From contig NZ_CP013909.1 in NCBI RefSeq assembly GCF_001507645.1, positions 3,596,001 through 3,660,000 on the forward strand: a stretch of DNA of 64,000 nucleotides. Reading direction: 5' to 3'. The translations under genes and the position numbers were made by a program. This document shows positions 24,347-33,284 of this stretch, piece after piece. The notes under the pieces were generated by a model. The model saw only the letters and a program-made list of their open reading frames with translations. It had not been told where the DNA came from and did not search any database. Every line of letters starts with the position of its first letter. The stretch's first letter is position 1. Origin of the DNA: Hymenobacter sedentarius (GTDB taxonomy: Bacteria; Bacteroidota; Bacteroidia; Cytophagales; Hymenobacteraceae).

Positions 24347-26449
24347 TTACGCGCCGCGTGCCACCACGGTGCCCAGCAACGCCCCTAGCTCATTATCGAG
24401 CTCCTTGAGCCGTTTGATATCGCCAAGAATTTCGAACATTTCGGCATCTTCCAGGGGGTGGCGCAGGCGGTCGAGGCAGATGTCGAGCTCGCGCTGCACG
24501 TGCACCTTGTTGAGGCGCAGCACGGCGTTGTCGCAGGCCAGCTTGGGCAAGTCCACCTCGTTGAAAACGTAGATTTCCTTGGTGCGCCAGTTGGGGCTGA
24601 TTTCGTAGCGCTCGGTGGCCAGGTCGGTGATGAGGTGGCGAATGTCGGCGCGCTCGTTCTGGGCCAGCAGGCGCGCGTCGGGGAAACGGTTGGCCAGGAG
24701 CTCCTGCCGGCACATCTCCCACATTTCGGCAAAGAGCGGGTGAGTCAGGGGCGTCTCGCCGAGTTGGCCCAACAGGTAAGCGGCCACGCTTATTTCCTCC
24801 TCGACCTCGCGGCCCGCATACAGCACGAGCAGGCGCAACACCTCCCGCTCGCAGACTTTCAGCATGTCGGGCAGGTCCTCGTCTTGCTCGGCGGCCTTGG
24901 CCGGCTGGAACGTAGCGCCGGCCCCGAGTACCTCTACGGTGGCTTCATGGCCGCCGTACATCAGCATCTCGGCCTCTTCCTCGTCGCTCATGGGCCGGGC
25001 GGCGGGCGCGGGCCGGGGCTGGCCTGAGCTGCTGGGCGGGTAGCCGGTGTTGGCACTGCCGGCGCCGTTGCCGTAGTTTCCGGCGTTGCCGCTGGCGTAG
25101 CTGCCGCTGGGCTTGGCCGCCGGCGCCTTCACCAGCTTGTTGTATTCGGTGATGAGCACCTGCTCATCAATGCCGAAGGTGGCCGAAGTCTGCTGCAAAA
25201 ACACCTGCCGCTTGATGGCGTCGGGCACTTTAGCAATGCTGTGGAGCACGTCGCGGATGGCTTCGGCCTTCTTCACCGGGTCGTTGCTGGCCTCGCGGGC
25301 CACCAGCGTGGTTTTGAAGCTAATGAAGTCCTGGCTGCTTTTCTCGATGTAGTCAGCAAAGCGCTGGTCGCCCACTTTGCGGATGTAGCTGTCGGGGTCA
25401 TCGCCGTCGGGAAAGAGCACCACGCGCACGTTCAGGCCGCCTTCGAGCAGCAGGTCGGTACCGCGCAGCGAGGCCTTGATGCCGGCCGCATCGCCGTCGT
25501 AGAGCACCGTCACGTTATCCGAATACCGCTTGATGAGGCGGATTTGGCCTTCGGTGAGCGAGGTGCCCGACGAGGCCACCACGTTTTTGATGCCGCCCTG
25601 GTAGAGGCTGAGCACGTCGAGGTAGCCTTCCACGAGGTAGCAGACTTCCTCGGTCCGGATGGCCTGGCGGGCCTGAAACAGGCCATAAAGCACGTCCGAC
25701 TTGTGGTAAATGTCCGACTCCGGCGAGTTGAGGTACTTCGCCATCTTGTCGTCGCGCTTCAGGGTGCGCGCCCCAAAGCCCACCACCCGGCCGCTGATGT
25801 TGTGAATCGGGAACATCACGCGGCCCCGGAACCGGTCGTAGCGCCGGCCGGTGTCGTGGCCCTGGTCGTCGGTTTTGGTGACGATGAGGCCGGATTTCTC
25901 CAGGTACTTTTTGTCGTATCCGGCTTTCTCGGCGGCCTTCATCAAATCGTCCCAGCTGTCAAGCGAGTAGCCCAACTCAAAGGTTTGAATGGTGCTCAGA
26001 TTCAGGCCGCGCTCCTTCAGGTAGCCGTAGCCGATGCTCATGCCCTCCTCGGAGTTCAGCAGCAGGCGGTGGTAGTGGTTTTTGGCGAAGTCGGAAACGA
26101 TGAACTGGGAGTCCCGCTCGTTCTGCTCCAGCTGCTGCTGGGGCGTTTTTTCCTCTTCCTCAACCTCGATGGCGTACTTCTTGGCCAGGTATTTCAGGGC
26201 CTCCACGTAGCTGGTGCCCTCCACGTCCATCACAAACTGCACCACGCCGCCGGCCTTGCCGCAGCCAAAGCACTTGTACAAGGACTTGGCCGGGTTTACT
26301 GAGAAGGACGGGGATTTTTCGTTGTGAAACGGGCACGGCGCCCACAGATTCTGCCCCTTGCGCTTGAGCTGCACGAAGTCGCCGACTACTTCTACGATGT
26401 CGGCGGTTTGAATAATGTGGTCAACTAGTTCTTTGGGGATACGGGCCAT
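24347..26449 (-). CDS. dnaG: DNA primase DnaG
   Basis: The 700-residue product makes RNA primers at the replication fork. The CHC2 zinc finger uses C39, H42, C60 and C63 (APCPFHNEKSPSFS; LYKCFGCGKAGG). The TOPRIM catalytic core has YLVEGYLDVLSLYQGG and VTVLYDGDAAGIKA, with the conserved Glu and DxD. A Gly/Ser/Ala/Pro-rich linker (about residues 438-480) precedes the C-terminal helicase-interacting region. Length is slightly above the typical 600-660, due to this linker. It is divergent from leuS, with palindrome B in the 232-base gap. Confidence 0.95.
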   Translation of the reverse strand: MARIPKELVDHIIQTADIVEVVGDFVQLKRKGQNLWAPCPFHNEKSPSFSVNPAKSLYKCFGCGKAGGVVQFVMDVEGTSYVEALKYLAKKYAIEVEEEEKTPQQQLEQNERDSQFIVSDFAKNHYHRLLLNSEEGMSIGYGYLKERGLNLSTIQTFELGYSLDSWDDLMKAAEKAGYDKKYLEKSGLIVTKTDDQGHDTGRRYDRFRGRVMFPIHNISGRVVGFGARTLKRDDKMAKYLNSPESDIYHKSDVLYGLFQARQAIRTEEVCYLVEGYLDVLSLYQGGIKNVVASSGTSLTEGQIRLIKRYSDNVTVLYDGDAAGIKASLRGTDLLLEGGLNVRVVLFPDGDDPDSYIRKVGDQRFADYIEKSSQDFISFKTTLVAREASNDPVKKAEAIRDVLHSIAKVPDAIKRQVFLQQTSATFGIDEQVLITEYNKLVKAPAAKPSGSYASGNAGNYGNGAGSANTGYPPSSSGQPRPAPAARPMSDEEEAEMLMYGGHEATVEVLGAGATFQPAKAAEQDEDLPDMLKVCEREVLRLLVLYAGREVEEEISVAAYLLGQLGETPLTHPLFAEMWEMCRQELLANRFPDARLLAQNERADIRHLITDLATERYEISPNWRTKEIYVFNEVDLPKLACDNAVLRLNKVHVQRELDICLDRLRHPLEDAEMFEILGDIKRLKELDNELGALLGTVVARGA

Positions 26450-26482
26450 GGGCGGCGAGATAGCGGCTTTTTTCTACTTAGA

Positions 26483-26580
26483 ACGTCATGCTGAGCGCAG
26501 CCGAAGCATCTCGCGTGTGGCAGTAATCCAACTAGCTCAACGATGCGAGCGAGATGCTTCGGCTGCGCTCAGCATGACGT
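26483..26580. repeat. Perfect 32-base inverted repeat (element B, copy 2)
   Basis: Arms 26483-26514 and 26549-26580 are perfect complements around a 34-base loop. The central 28 bases of each arm are identical to the copy at 11863-11964. Unlike the terminator-type elements it lies between divergent genes (dnaG and leuS), upstream of both, so simple transcription termination does not explain its position. Confidence 0.9.
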
Positions 26581-26651
26581 CCTACTTGTTTTAGTTGGCC
26601 GACGACGTTCTGCCGACCTCCAACAAAGTTCGCCCTACTTTCTCTACGTCC

Positions 26652-26659
26652 TACCTTTG
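26652..26659 (+). promoter_or_regulatory. Putative -7 promoter box of leuS
   Basis: TACCTTTG is a full match to TAnnTTTG and lies 22 bases before the leuS ATG. No clear -33 element was found. Confidence 0.45.
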
Positions 26660-26681
26660 CCTCGAATAAACTCCGCGCAAG

Positions 26682-29465
26682 ATGCCCGCATACCGTCCCG
26701 AAGAAATTGAAAAGAAGTGGCAGGCCCATTGGAAAGCCCACAGCACTTTCAAGGCCGCCAACCACTCCGAAAAGCCCAAATACTACGTGCTCGACATGTT
26801 TCCCTACCCATCCGGGGCGGGTTTGCACGTGGGCCATCCGTTGGGCTACATCGCCTCCGACATCGTGACGCGCTACAAGCGCCTGCAGGGCTTCAACGTG
26901 CTGCACCCCATGGGTTTCGACTCCTTTGGCCTGCCCGCCGAGCAGTACGCCATCCAGACCGGCCAGCACCCGGCGCTCACCACGGAGCAAAACATCGAAA
27001 CCTACATTAAGCAGCTCAGCAGCCTGGGATTCAGCTACGACTGGAGCCGCGAAGTGCGCACCTCCGACCCGGGCTACTACAAGTGGACGCAGTGGATTTT
27101 CCTCAAGCTGTTCAACTCCTGGTACAACCTCGACACCAACAAGGCCGAGCCGCTGACGGAGCTCACCGCCCGCTTTGCCGAGCGCGGCAGCGAAGGCATC
27201 AACGCCGCCGGCGATGCCGACGAGCGCCAGGTGTTCAGCGCTGGGCAGTGGCAGCTCTTTACTGAGCAGCAAAAGCTGGCGGCCGTGCACCCCTACCGCC
27301 TCGCTTACCAGCAGGACACCTACGTGAACTGGTGCCCCGGCCTGGGCACGGTGCTGAGCAACGACGAAGTAAAGGACGGCCTTTCTGAGCGCGGCGGCTT
27401 CCCCGTCGAGCGCCGCCTCATGCCCCAGTGGAACCTACGCATCACCGCTTACGCCGACCGCCTCCTGCAAGGCCTCGACACCATCGACTGGCCCGATGCG
27501 GTGAAGGAGATGCAGCGCAACTGGATTGGCAAGAGCATCGGCGCCGAAGTCACCTTCCCGGTACAAGGCCACGAAAACGCCCAAATCAAGGTCTACACCA
27601 CGCGGGTGGACACCATTTACGGCGCCACCTTCCTGGTGCTGGCCCCCGAGCATGAGCTCGTTGATGAACTCACCACGCCAGCCCAACGCGCCGCTGTGGA
27701 CGAGTACATCGCCGCCACCAAGCGCCGCTCGGAGCGGGACCGGATGGCCGATACCAAAACCGTATCTGGCGTCTTCACTGGCGCTTACGGCCTGAACCCC
27801 GTGAACCAGGAGCCTGTGCAAATCTGGCTGGCCGACTACGTGCTGGCCGGCTACGGCACCGGCGCCGTAATGGCCGTGCCCAGCGGCGACCAGCGCGACT
27901 ACGTATTCGCTAAGCACTTCGGCCTGCCAATTCCGGCCATCTCCGATGCCCAGCAGGGTCTCGATGAGCAAGCCGACCCCACCAAGGAAGGCCGCTACAT
28001 CAACTCGGGCATCATCAACGGCCTCACCTACAAGGAGGCCACCCAGAAGCTCATTGCCTACCTCGAAGAAAAGGGCCTGGGCCGTGGCAAAGTCAATTTC
28101 CGCCTGCGTGATTCGATTTTCGGCCGCCAGCGCTACTGGGGCGAGCCCATCCCGATTTACTACAAGGACGGCACCGCCTACGGCATCGCTGAAAGCGACC
28201 TTCCCCTGGTGTTGCCCGAAATCAGCGAGTACAAGCCCACCGAAACCGGTGAGCCACCGCTGGGCCGCGCTCAAAACTGGCTCTACCGCGGCCAGTATCC
28301 TTATGAGTTGAGCACCATGCCCGGCTGGGCTGGCTCGTCGTGGTACTACCTCCGCTACATGGACCCCACCAACGAAGCCCGCTTCGTTGGCGAAGAAGCC
28401 GAGCAGTACTGGGGCACCGTGGACCTCTACATGGGCGGGGCCGAGCACGCCACCGGCCACTTGCTCTACGCCCGCTTCTGGTACCTGTTCCTGAAAGACC
28501 TGGGCCTCGTGAGCGGCAACGAGCCTTTCCAGAAGCTGATTAACCAGGGGATGATTCTGGGCCGCTCAAACTTTGTGTACCGCATCAACGGCACCAATAA
28601 GTTCGTGACACTAGGCAAAAAAGACCAGTACGAAACCACGGCGCTGCATGCCGACGTGAACATCGTGGAAAACGATGTACTCGACATTGAAGCGTTCAAG
28701 AAGTGGCGCGACGAATACGAAAACGCCGAATTCATCCTCGAGGACAACGGCACCTATGTGTGCGGGGTTGAAATTGAGAAGATGTCAAAGTCAAAGTACA
28801 ACGTGGTGAGCCCCGATGTTCTAATTGGCAAATACGGCGCCGACGCCCTGCGCCTCTACGAAATGTTCCTCGGTCCGCTGGAGCAGTACAAGCCGTGGAA
28901 TACTAACGGCATCAGCGGAGTGGCCACGTTCCTTAAGAAGCTCTGGCGCCTCTTCCACCCCGAAGACGGTGCGCTGGCGGTCACCGACGAGCCGGCCACG
29001 CCCGCCGAGCTGAAGGCCCTGCACCGGGCCATTCAGAAAATACAGGAAGACATCGAGAAGTTCAGCTTCAATACCTCGGTGAGCATGTTCATGATTACCG
29101 TGAACGAGCTGACGGCCCTCAACTCGCACAAGCGCGCCATTCTGGAGCCGCTGGTGGTCCTGCTTTCCCCGTATGCGCCGCACTTGGCCGAGGAGCTGTG
29201 GCAGGAATTGGGCCACGAGGCCGGCAGCATCAGCAGCGCCCGCTACCCCGAGTTCCGCCAGGAGTACCTGGTGGAGGATACGGTGACGTATCCGATTGCC
29301 ATCAACGGCAAGGTTCGCGAGCAACTGCAGTTTCCCGCCACGGCCACGGCGGCTGAGATTGAAACCGGCGTGCTGTCCACGGATTTCCTGGCTCGTTTCG
29401 GTGAAGGCAAATCGGCCAAAAAGGTGATTGTGGTGCCCGGCCGAATGGTCAACGTGGTGGTGTAA
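26682..29465 (+). CDS. leuS: Leucyl-tRNA synthetase
   Basis: The 927-residue class I synthetase charges tRNA-Leu. The HIGH-type motif is YPSGAGLHVGHPLGY (HVGH at 49-52) and the KMSKS motif is intact (KMSKSKYNVVSPD). The CP1 editing domain contains IYGATFLVLAPEH and the aspartate region GTGAVMAVPSGDQRDY. An insertion specific to Bacteroidota occurs before KMSKS (FVTLGKKDQYETTALHADV). The C-terminal anticodon and tail domains end VNVVV. A rho-independent terminator lies 22 bases after the stop. Confidence 0.96.
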   Translation: MPAYRPEEIEKKWQAHWKAHSTFKAANHSEKPKYYVLDMFPYPSGAGLHVGHPLGYIASDIVTRYKRLQGFNVLHPMGFDSFGLPAEQYAIQTGQHPALTTEQNIETYIKQLSSLGFSYDWSREVRTSDPGYYKWTQWIFLKLFNSWYNLDTNKAEPLTELTARFAERGSEGINAAGDADERQVFSAGQWQLFTEQQKLAAVHPYRLAYQQDTYVNWCPGLGTVLSNDEVKDGLSERGGFPVERRLMPQWNLRITAYADRLLQGLDTIDWPDAVKEMQRNWIGKSIGAEVTFPVQGHENAQIKVYTTRVDTIYGATFLVLAPEHELVDELTTPAQRAAVDEYIAATKRRSERDRMADTKTVSGVFTGAYGLNPVNQEPVQIWLADYVLAGYGTGAVMAVPSGDQRDYVFAKHFGLPIPAISDAQQGLDEQADPTKEGRYINSGIINGLTYKEATQKLIAYLEEKGLGRGKVNFRLRDSIFGRQRYWGEPIPIYYKDGTAYGIAESDLPLVLPEISEYKPTETGEPPLGRAQNWLYRGQYPYELSTMPGWAGSSWYYLRYMDPTNEARFVGEEAEQYWGTVDLYMGGAEHATGHLLYARFWYLFLKDLGLVSGNEPFQKLINQGMILGRSNFVYRINGTNKFVTLGKKDQYETTALHADVNIVENDVLDIEAFKKWRDEYENAEFILEDNGTYVCGVEIEKMSKSKYNVVSPDVLIGKYGADALRLYEMFLGPLEQYKPWNTNGISGVATFLKKLWRLFHPEDGALAVTDEPATPAELKALHRAIQKIQEDIEKFSFNTSVSMFMITVNELTALNSHKRAILEPLVVLLSPYAPHLAEELWQELGHEAGSISSARYPEFRQEYLVEDTVTYPIAINGKVREQLQFPATATAAEIETGVLSTDFLARFGEGKSAKKVIVVPGRMVNVVV

Positions 29466-29487
29466 TTCCCTGCGTTTGATTGAGCTG

Positions 29488-29520
29488 AAAAAGCCCGCGG
29501 CATTGCGCAGCGGGCTTTTT
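29488..29520 (+). terminator. Intrinsic terminator of leuS
   Basis: A stem of AAAAAGCCCG pairing with CGGGCTTTTT, around a loop of about 13 bases, is followed by a further T. It lies just after the leuS stop codon. Confidence 0.8.
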
Positions 29521-29554
29521 TGCTTTTTAAACTTTGGGTTGTATCTGTTTCGCC

Positions 29555-29637
29555 TGTCATGCTGAGACACGAAGCATCTTATCAGGTTAGCTCAATTCGT
29601 ACAGCCGTGAGAAGATGCTTCCTTCGTCAGCATGACA
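29555..29637. repeat. Degenerate 26-base inverted repeat related to element B
   Basis: Arms 29555-29580 and 29612-29637 share TGTCATGCTGA at one end and GAAGCATCTT at the other, with mismatches in the middle. The ends match element B, so this is likely a decayed or variant member. It lies between leuS and the M14 peptidase gene. Confidence 0.75.
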
Positions 29638-29745
29638 AATGGATAATTACAGCGCCCGAAAAAGCCATTCTAAACCCGTCGCTAATGCATCTTTGTGACG
29701 GGCAATTCTCGGGTTATTGCTCTGGTATATTCAGATAATTTTTCA

Positions 29746-32352
29746 ATGTCTCCCAATCATTTACTCACTCCGCGGCCCTTGGTGGGCCGTGCAATACGCA
29801 ACTGGAGCGTAGCGTTGCTCACGCTGCTGTCGCTACCCAGCCCGGCCCAAACCGCTACCGATACCGGCCCCCTGCTCACGCCCGACCAATTCCTGGGCTA
29901 TAAGCTGGGCACGCAATTCACGCCCCACGCCCAGATTTTGCGCTACGTAGACCACGTGGTGGCCCACACGCCCAGCCGCATGAAGCTGGTGCGCTACGGC
30001 AGCACCTACGAGCATCGCCCGCTGGAAGTGGTAGAAATTGCCAGCGCGGATAATTTCGGCCGCCTCGAAGACGTGCGCCACAACAACCTCAAGCTCGCGG
30101 GGCTGGAAAAAGGCAGCGGCCAGCGCCAACAGCCCGCCGTGTGCTGGTTGAGCTACAACGTGCACGGCAACGAAGCCGTGTCGTCGGAAGCGGTGATGCA
30201 GGTGCTCTACGACCTGGCCAATCCCCAGGACAAGCAGATGCAGGACTGGCTCAAGAACACGGTCGTCATCGTCGACCCCTGCGTGAACCCCGACGGCCGC
30301 GACCGGTACGGCAACTGGTACAACCGCGTGCGCAACCAGTCGCCGAATGCCAACCCCGATTCCTGGGAGCACCACGAGCCCTGGCCCGGCGGCCGCTTCA
30401 ACCACTACTACTTCGACCTGAACCGCGATTGGGCCTGGCAGACGCAGCAGGAAACCAAGCAGCGCATTGTGCTCTACAACCAGTGGCTCCCGGCCGTGCA
30501 CGCCGACTTCCACGAGATGGGGCCCAACAACTCCTACTACTTTTCGCCGGCTGCCAAGCCCTACCACGCCGACATTACGCCCTGGCAGCGCAAGTTTCAG
30601 GACGTGCTGGGCGACTACAACAAGGTGGTTTTCGACAAGAACAACTGGCTATATTTCACCCGCGAAACCTACGACCTGTTTGCGCCCACCTACGGCGATA
30701 CCTGGCCCAGCTTCAACGGCGCCATCGGCATGACGTATGAGCAAGGCGGCGGTGGGCCGGCCGGCGTGGCCTATTCGCGGCTCGACGGCGACACCCTCAC
30801 CCTGGGCCAGCGCATTGCCCACCACCACGCCGCCAGCCGCGCCACCATTCAGGCCACGGCCGAACGCCACGACGACCTGCTGCGCGAGTTCGAATCGTAC
30901 TTCGCCACCGCCAAAAGCAAGCCGCAGGGGCAATACAAAAGCTACGTGCTGTCGGCCGGCAACGACCCGGGCCAGCTCCGCTCGCTCACCCAATACCTCG
31001 AGCGCAACCAAATTAGCTACGGCTTTGCCTCGAAGCGCTCCAAGACCAAGGGCTACAACTACACCACCGGCAAAACCGAATCGGTGCAGATTGAGCCACG
31101 CGACGTGGTGGTGAGCATGTTCCAGCCCAAATCCACGCTGGTGAAGGTGCTGTTTGAGCCCCGCGCTCAGCTCGAAGACTCGCTCACTTACGACATCACT
31201 TCCTGGGCCCTGCCCTATGCCTTCGGCGTGAAAGCCTACGCGCTGCCCGGCCGGCTCGATGCTTCCGGCCCCAGCCCCAGCCAGGCCACGGTACGCGGCA
31301 GCGCCGCCGCCAGCACCGACCGCCCCTACGCCTACCTCGCCCGCTGGAACAACCTGCAGGACGTGCGTTTCCTGAGCCGCCTGCTGCAGCAAAAAGTGAA
31401 GGTGCGCTACGCCGAGAAAGCGTTTGAGTCGGAAGGCCAGAAATACGCGCCCGGCACCTTGGTTATCACCCGCACCGGCAACGAGGCCATGGGGCCCCGT
31501 TTCGACCAGGTGGTGCGCGCGCAGGCCGACTCGGCCGGCACCATCGTTACGGCCGTGAAATCCGGTTTCTCCACCACTGGCCGCGACCTGGGCTCCGGCA
31601 CCGTGCACTTCGTGAAGCAGCCCAACGTGGCGGTAGTGGCCGGCCCGGGCGTCGATGGCACGGCTTTCGGCGAGGTGTGGCACTTCTTCGAGCAGCAGTT
31701 GGGCTATCCCATCACCGTGCTCGGCACCGATTATCTGAGCCGGGTGTCGCTGCAGAAATACGACGTGCTGATTATGCCCAACGGCACCTACACTGATGTT
31801 TACAACGACCGCACCCTCGAAAGCCTGAAGTCCTGGGTGCGCGACGGCGGCAAGCTCATCGCCATGGAGGGCGCGGCCAAGATGCTTTCCAACAAGAAGG
31901 ATTTCCTGCTCAAGGCCAAGGCCGTCGATTCGGTGGCCATCAGGAAAGACGAAAAAGCCAACCCCTACAAGCTGCTACGCCGCTACGGAAACTCCGAGCG
32001 CGAAGAAGCCGAGGAAGTGGTGCAGGGCAGCGTGTACCGCGTGCAGCTCGACAACACCCACCCCCTGGCCTTCGGCTACGGCGACACCTACTTCGCCCTG
32101 ATTCGCAACCCGCTGAACTACCGCTTCCTGGGCAAAGGCGGCTGGAACGTGGGTGTCATTAAGAAAGACAGCTACTCGTCGGGTTTCATCGGCACGAAAG
32201 CCCGCAAGGAGCTGACCGACACGTTCGTAGTCGGCACCCAGGACCTGGGCCGCGGCGAAGTGGTGTACCTCGGCGACAACCCCTTGTTCCGGGCCTTCTG
32301 GCAAGGCGGCAAATTGCTCTTTGGCAATGCCGTTTTCCTGGTAGGCCAATAA
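29746..32352 (+). CDS. Exported M14 family metallocarboxypeptidase, large form
   Basis: The 868-residue product starts with a signal peptide (cleaved near SPAQT). The peptidase M14 domain occupies about residues 40-370. The zinc ligands appear as YNVHGNEAVSSEAVM (His and Glu) and PAVHADFHEMGPNN (second His). VDPCVNPDGRDRYGNWYN and HYYFDLNRDWAWQ are also typical of the family, with the catalytic Glu probably in IGMTYEQGG. The remaining 500 residues include a region (about 620-720) resembling a class I glutamine amidotransferase-like fold (AFGEVWHFFEQQLGYPITVLGTDYLS; DVLIMPNGTY), as in other large M14 proteins of Bacteroidota. No type IX sorting domain is visible at the end. Confidence 0.85.
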   Translation: MSPNHLLTPRPLVGRAIRNWSVALLTLLSLPSPAQTATDTGPLLTPDQFLGYKLGTQFTPHAQILRYVDHVVAHTPSRMKLVRYGSTYEHRPLEVVEIASADNFGRLEDVRHNNLKLAGLEKGSGQRQQPAVCWLSYNVHGNEAVSSEAVMQVLYDLANPQDKQMQDWLKNTVVIVDPCVNPDGRDRYGNWYNRVRNQSPNANPDSWEHHEPWPGGRFNHYYFDLNRDWAWQTQQETKQRIVLYNQWLPAVHADFHEMGPNNSYYFSPAAKPYHADITPWQRKFQDVLGDYNKVVFDKNNWLYFTRETYDLFAPTYGDTWPSFNGAIGMTYEQGGGGPAGVAYSRLDGDTLTLGQRIAHHHAASRATIQATAERHDDLLREFESYFATAKSKPQGQYKSYVLSAGNDPGQLRSLTQYLERNQISYGFASKRSKTKGYNYTTGKTESVQIEPRDVVVSMFQPKSTLVKVLFEPRAQLEDSLTYDITSWALPYAFGVKAYALPGRLDASGPSPSQATVRGSAAASTDRPYAYLARWNNLQDVRFLSRLLQQKVKVRYAEKAFESEGQKYAPGTLVITRTGNEAMGPRFDQVVRAQADSAGTIVTAVKSGFSTTGRDLGSGTVHFVKQPNVAVVAGPGVDGTAFGEVWHFFEQQLGYPITVLGTDYLSRVSLQKYDVLIMPNGTYTDVYNDRTLESLKSWVRDGGKLIAMEGAAKMLSNKKDFLLKAKAVDSVAIRKDEKANPYKLLRRYGNSEREEAEEVVQGSVYRVQLDNTHPLAFGYGDTYFALIRNPLNYRFLGKGGWNVGVIKKDSYSSGFIGTKARKELTDTFVVGTQDLGRGEVVYLGDNPLFRAFWQGGKLLFGNAVFLVGQ

Positions 32353-32370
32353 GCCAGCTCAATAAAAACG

Positions 32371-32402
32371 AAAAGCCCCGCCAGTTTCCCGGCGGGGCTT
32401 TT
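32371..32402 (+). terminator. Intrinsic terminator of the M14 gene
   Basis: AAAAGCCCCGCC pairs with GGCGGGGCTTTT around an 8-base loop and is followed by more T. It lies 18 bases after the stop codon. Confidence 0.85.
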
Positions 32403-32420
32403 TTGTTAGAGATATTAGGC

Positions 32421-32572
32421 TGTCATGCAGAGCGCAGCGAAGCATCTTGGCTGCGTAAGTAATTCAATCGGCTGTTAATAATCGTTTGTCATGCAGAGCG
32501 CAGCGAAGCATCTTATCACGTTCGAACCAGTCGTTCAACAGTTATAAGATGCTTCGCTGCGCTCTGCATGAC
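32421..32572. repeat. Triple repeat: two direct copies and one inverted copy (element B variant)
   Basis: A 28-base unit starting TGTCATGCAGAGCGCAGC and ending GAAGCATCTT occurs at 32421-32448 and identically at 32487-32514. Its inverted copy is at 32546-32572. The unit differs from element B by T to A and a 2-base loss in the middle. It lies between the convergent M14 and mmcQ-like genes. Confidence 0.88.
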
Positions 32573-32611
32573 GGGCTTATTCTGATTACTAACTCAGAAC
32601 TTGCTAGTCGG

Positions 32612-32962
32612 TTATTGGGCCAGCATCGCCCGGGTAGCTTTGGGCAAAGACGCGAGCACCAAGTCATACGAATGGTCAATCAGCTCGCGTAGCTGGCGCT
32701 CTGGAATGCCGGTGCCAATCAGCACCGTGTTCCAATGAGTCTTACTCATATGGTAGCCGGGCAGCACGTAATCGTGGGCTTCGCGCAGCTCAACGGCCCG
32801 CTCGGGGTCGCATTTGAGGTTGATGCTGCCGAAAGTGTCAATGTCTGTCAGGGCGAACATTTTGCCGCCGACTTTGAACACGAGGGTTTCGGGGCCAAAC
32901 GGGGTTCCGTCCGTCACGCCGGGCTTGGCAAGGCAGTAGTCGCGAAAGTCCTCAATATTCAT
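32612..32962 (-). CDS. MmcQ/YjbR family protein
   Basis: The 116-residue product is a small alpha/beta protein of the MmcQ/YjbR (CyaY-like DNA-binding) family. Typical segments are MNIEDFRDYCLAKPGVTDGTPFG, ETLVFKVGGKMFAL, INLKCDPERAVELRE and PGYHMSKTHWNTV. A DNA-binding role has been proposed from the fold, and the cellular function is unknown. It follows a 57-residue membrane protein gene by 10 bases on the same strand, so the two are probably one transcript. Confidence 0.88.
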   Translation of the reverse strand: MNIEDFRDYCLAKPGVTDGTPFGPETLVFKVGGKMFALTDIDTFGSINLKCDPERAVELREAHDYVLPGYHMSKTHWNTVLIGTGIPERQLRELIDHSYDLVLASLPKATRAMLAQ

Positions 32963-32972
32963 CGCAAAGCTG

Positions 32973-33146
32973 TTACAGAACGTAGCGAAACAGCATCACC
33001 ACCAGGCACACCAGAAACATCGCTAAGCTAAGCTTATTGATAAAGTGCATGGTCTTCAAGTTGAAGTTGCTCTTGCGATTGGGGTCGTTACGGCGGAAGT
33101 AATAACCGAGGACCGGACCAAAATTAAATAGGTTCTTACCGTTCAT
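32973..33146 (-). CDS. Small membrane protein of 57 residues
   Basis: Reading the minus strand from the ATG at 33146 gives 57 codons to a TAA at 32973. The product starts MNGKNLFNFGPVLGYYFRRN, has a basic middle (DPNRKSNFNLKTMHFINKLS), and ends with one hydrophobic segment (LAMFLVCLVVMLF) and RYVL. The order of a charged N-part and a C-terminal membrane helix matches short conserved Bacteroidota proteins; I tentatively think of DUF6728. The gene ends 10 bases before the mmcQ-like ATG. A TACCTTTC sequence upstream (one base from TAnnTTTG) may be its promoter. Confidence 0.7.
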   Translation of the reverse strand: MNGKNLFNFGPVLGYYFRRNDPNRKSNFNLKTMHFINKLSLAMFLVCLVVMLFRYVL

Positions 33147-33284
33147 GGCACGTGGTGTTTTGGTTCAGAAAGGTAACACCAAGCGCGGCAGAATGATTTA
33201 GAGCAGCCGGATTAGTTGCGCCGTACTACGTTTGCAACTCCGTCAGCCTCACGGCGTCGTTCACGAAACTAATTACCGCTTCCC

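Noticed and set aside
29746..32352. A type IX secretion sorting domain at the end of the M14 peptidase
   Set aside because: The C-terminus (LLFGNAVFLVGQ) lacks the expected beta-sandwich and the Lys-rich or Gly-containing end motifs.
32421..32572. A short CRISPR-like array
   Set aside because: Only two direct units and one inverted unit, unequal spacing and no cas gene; it is a palindrome family.
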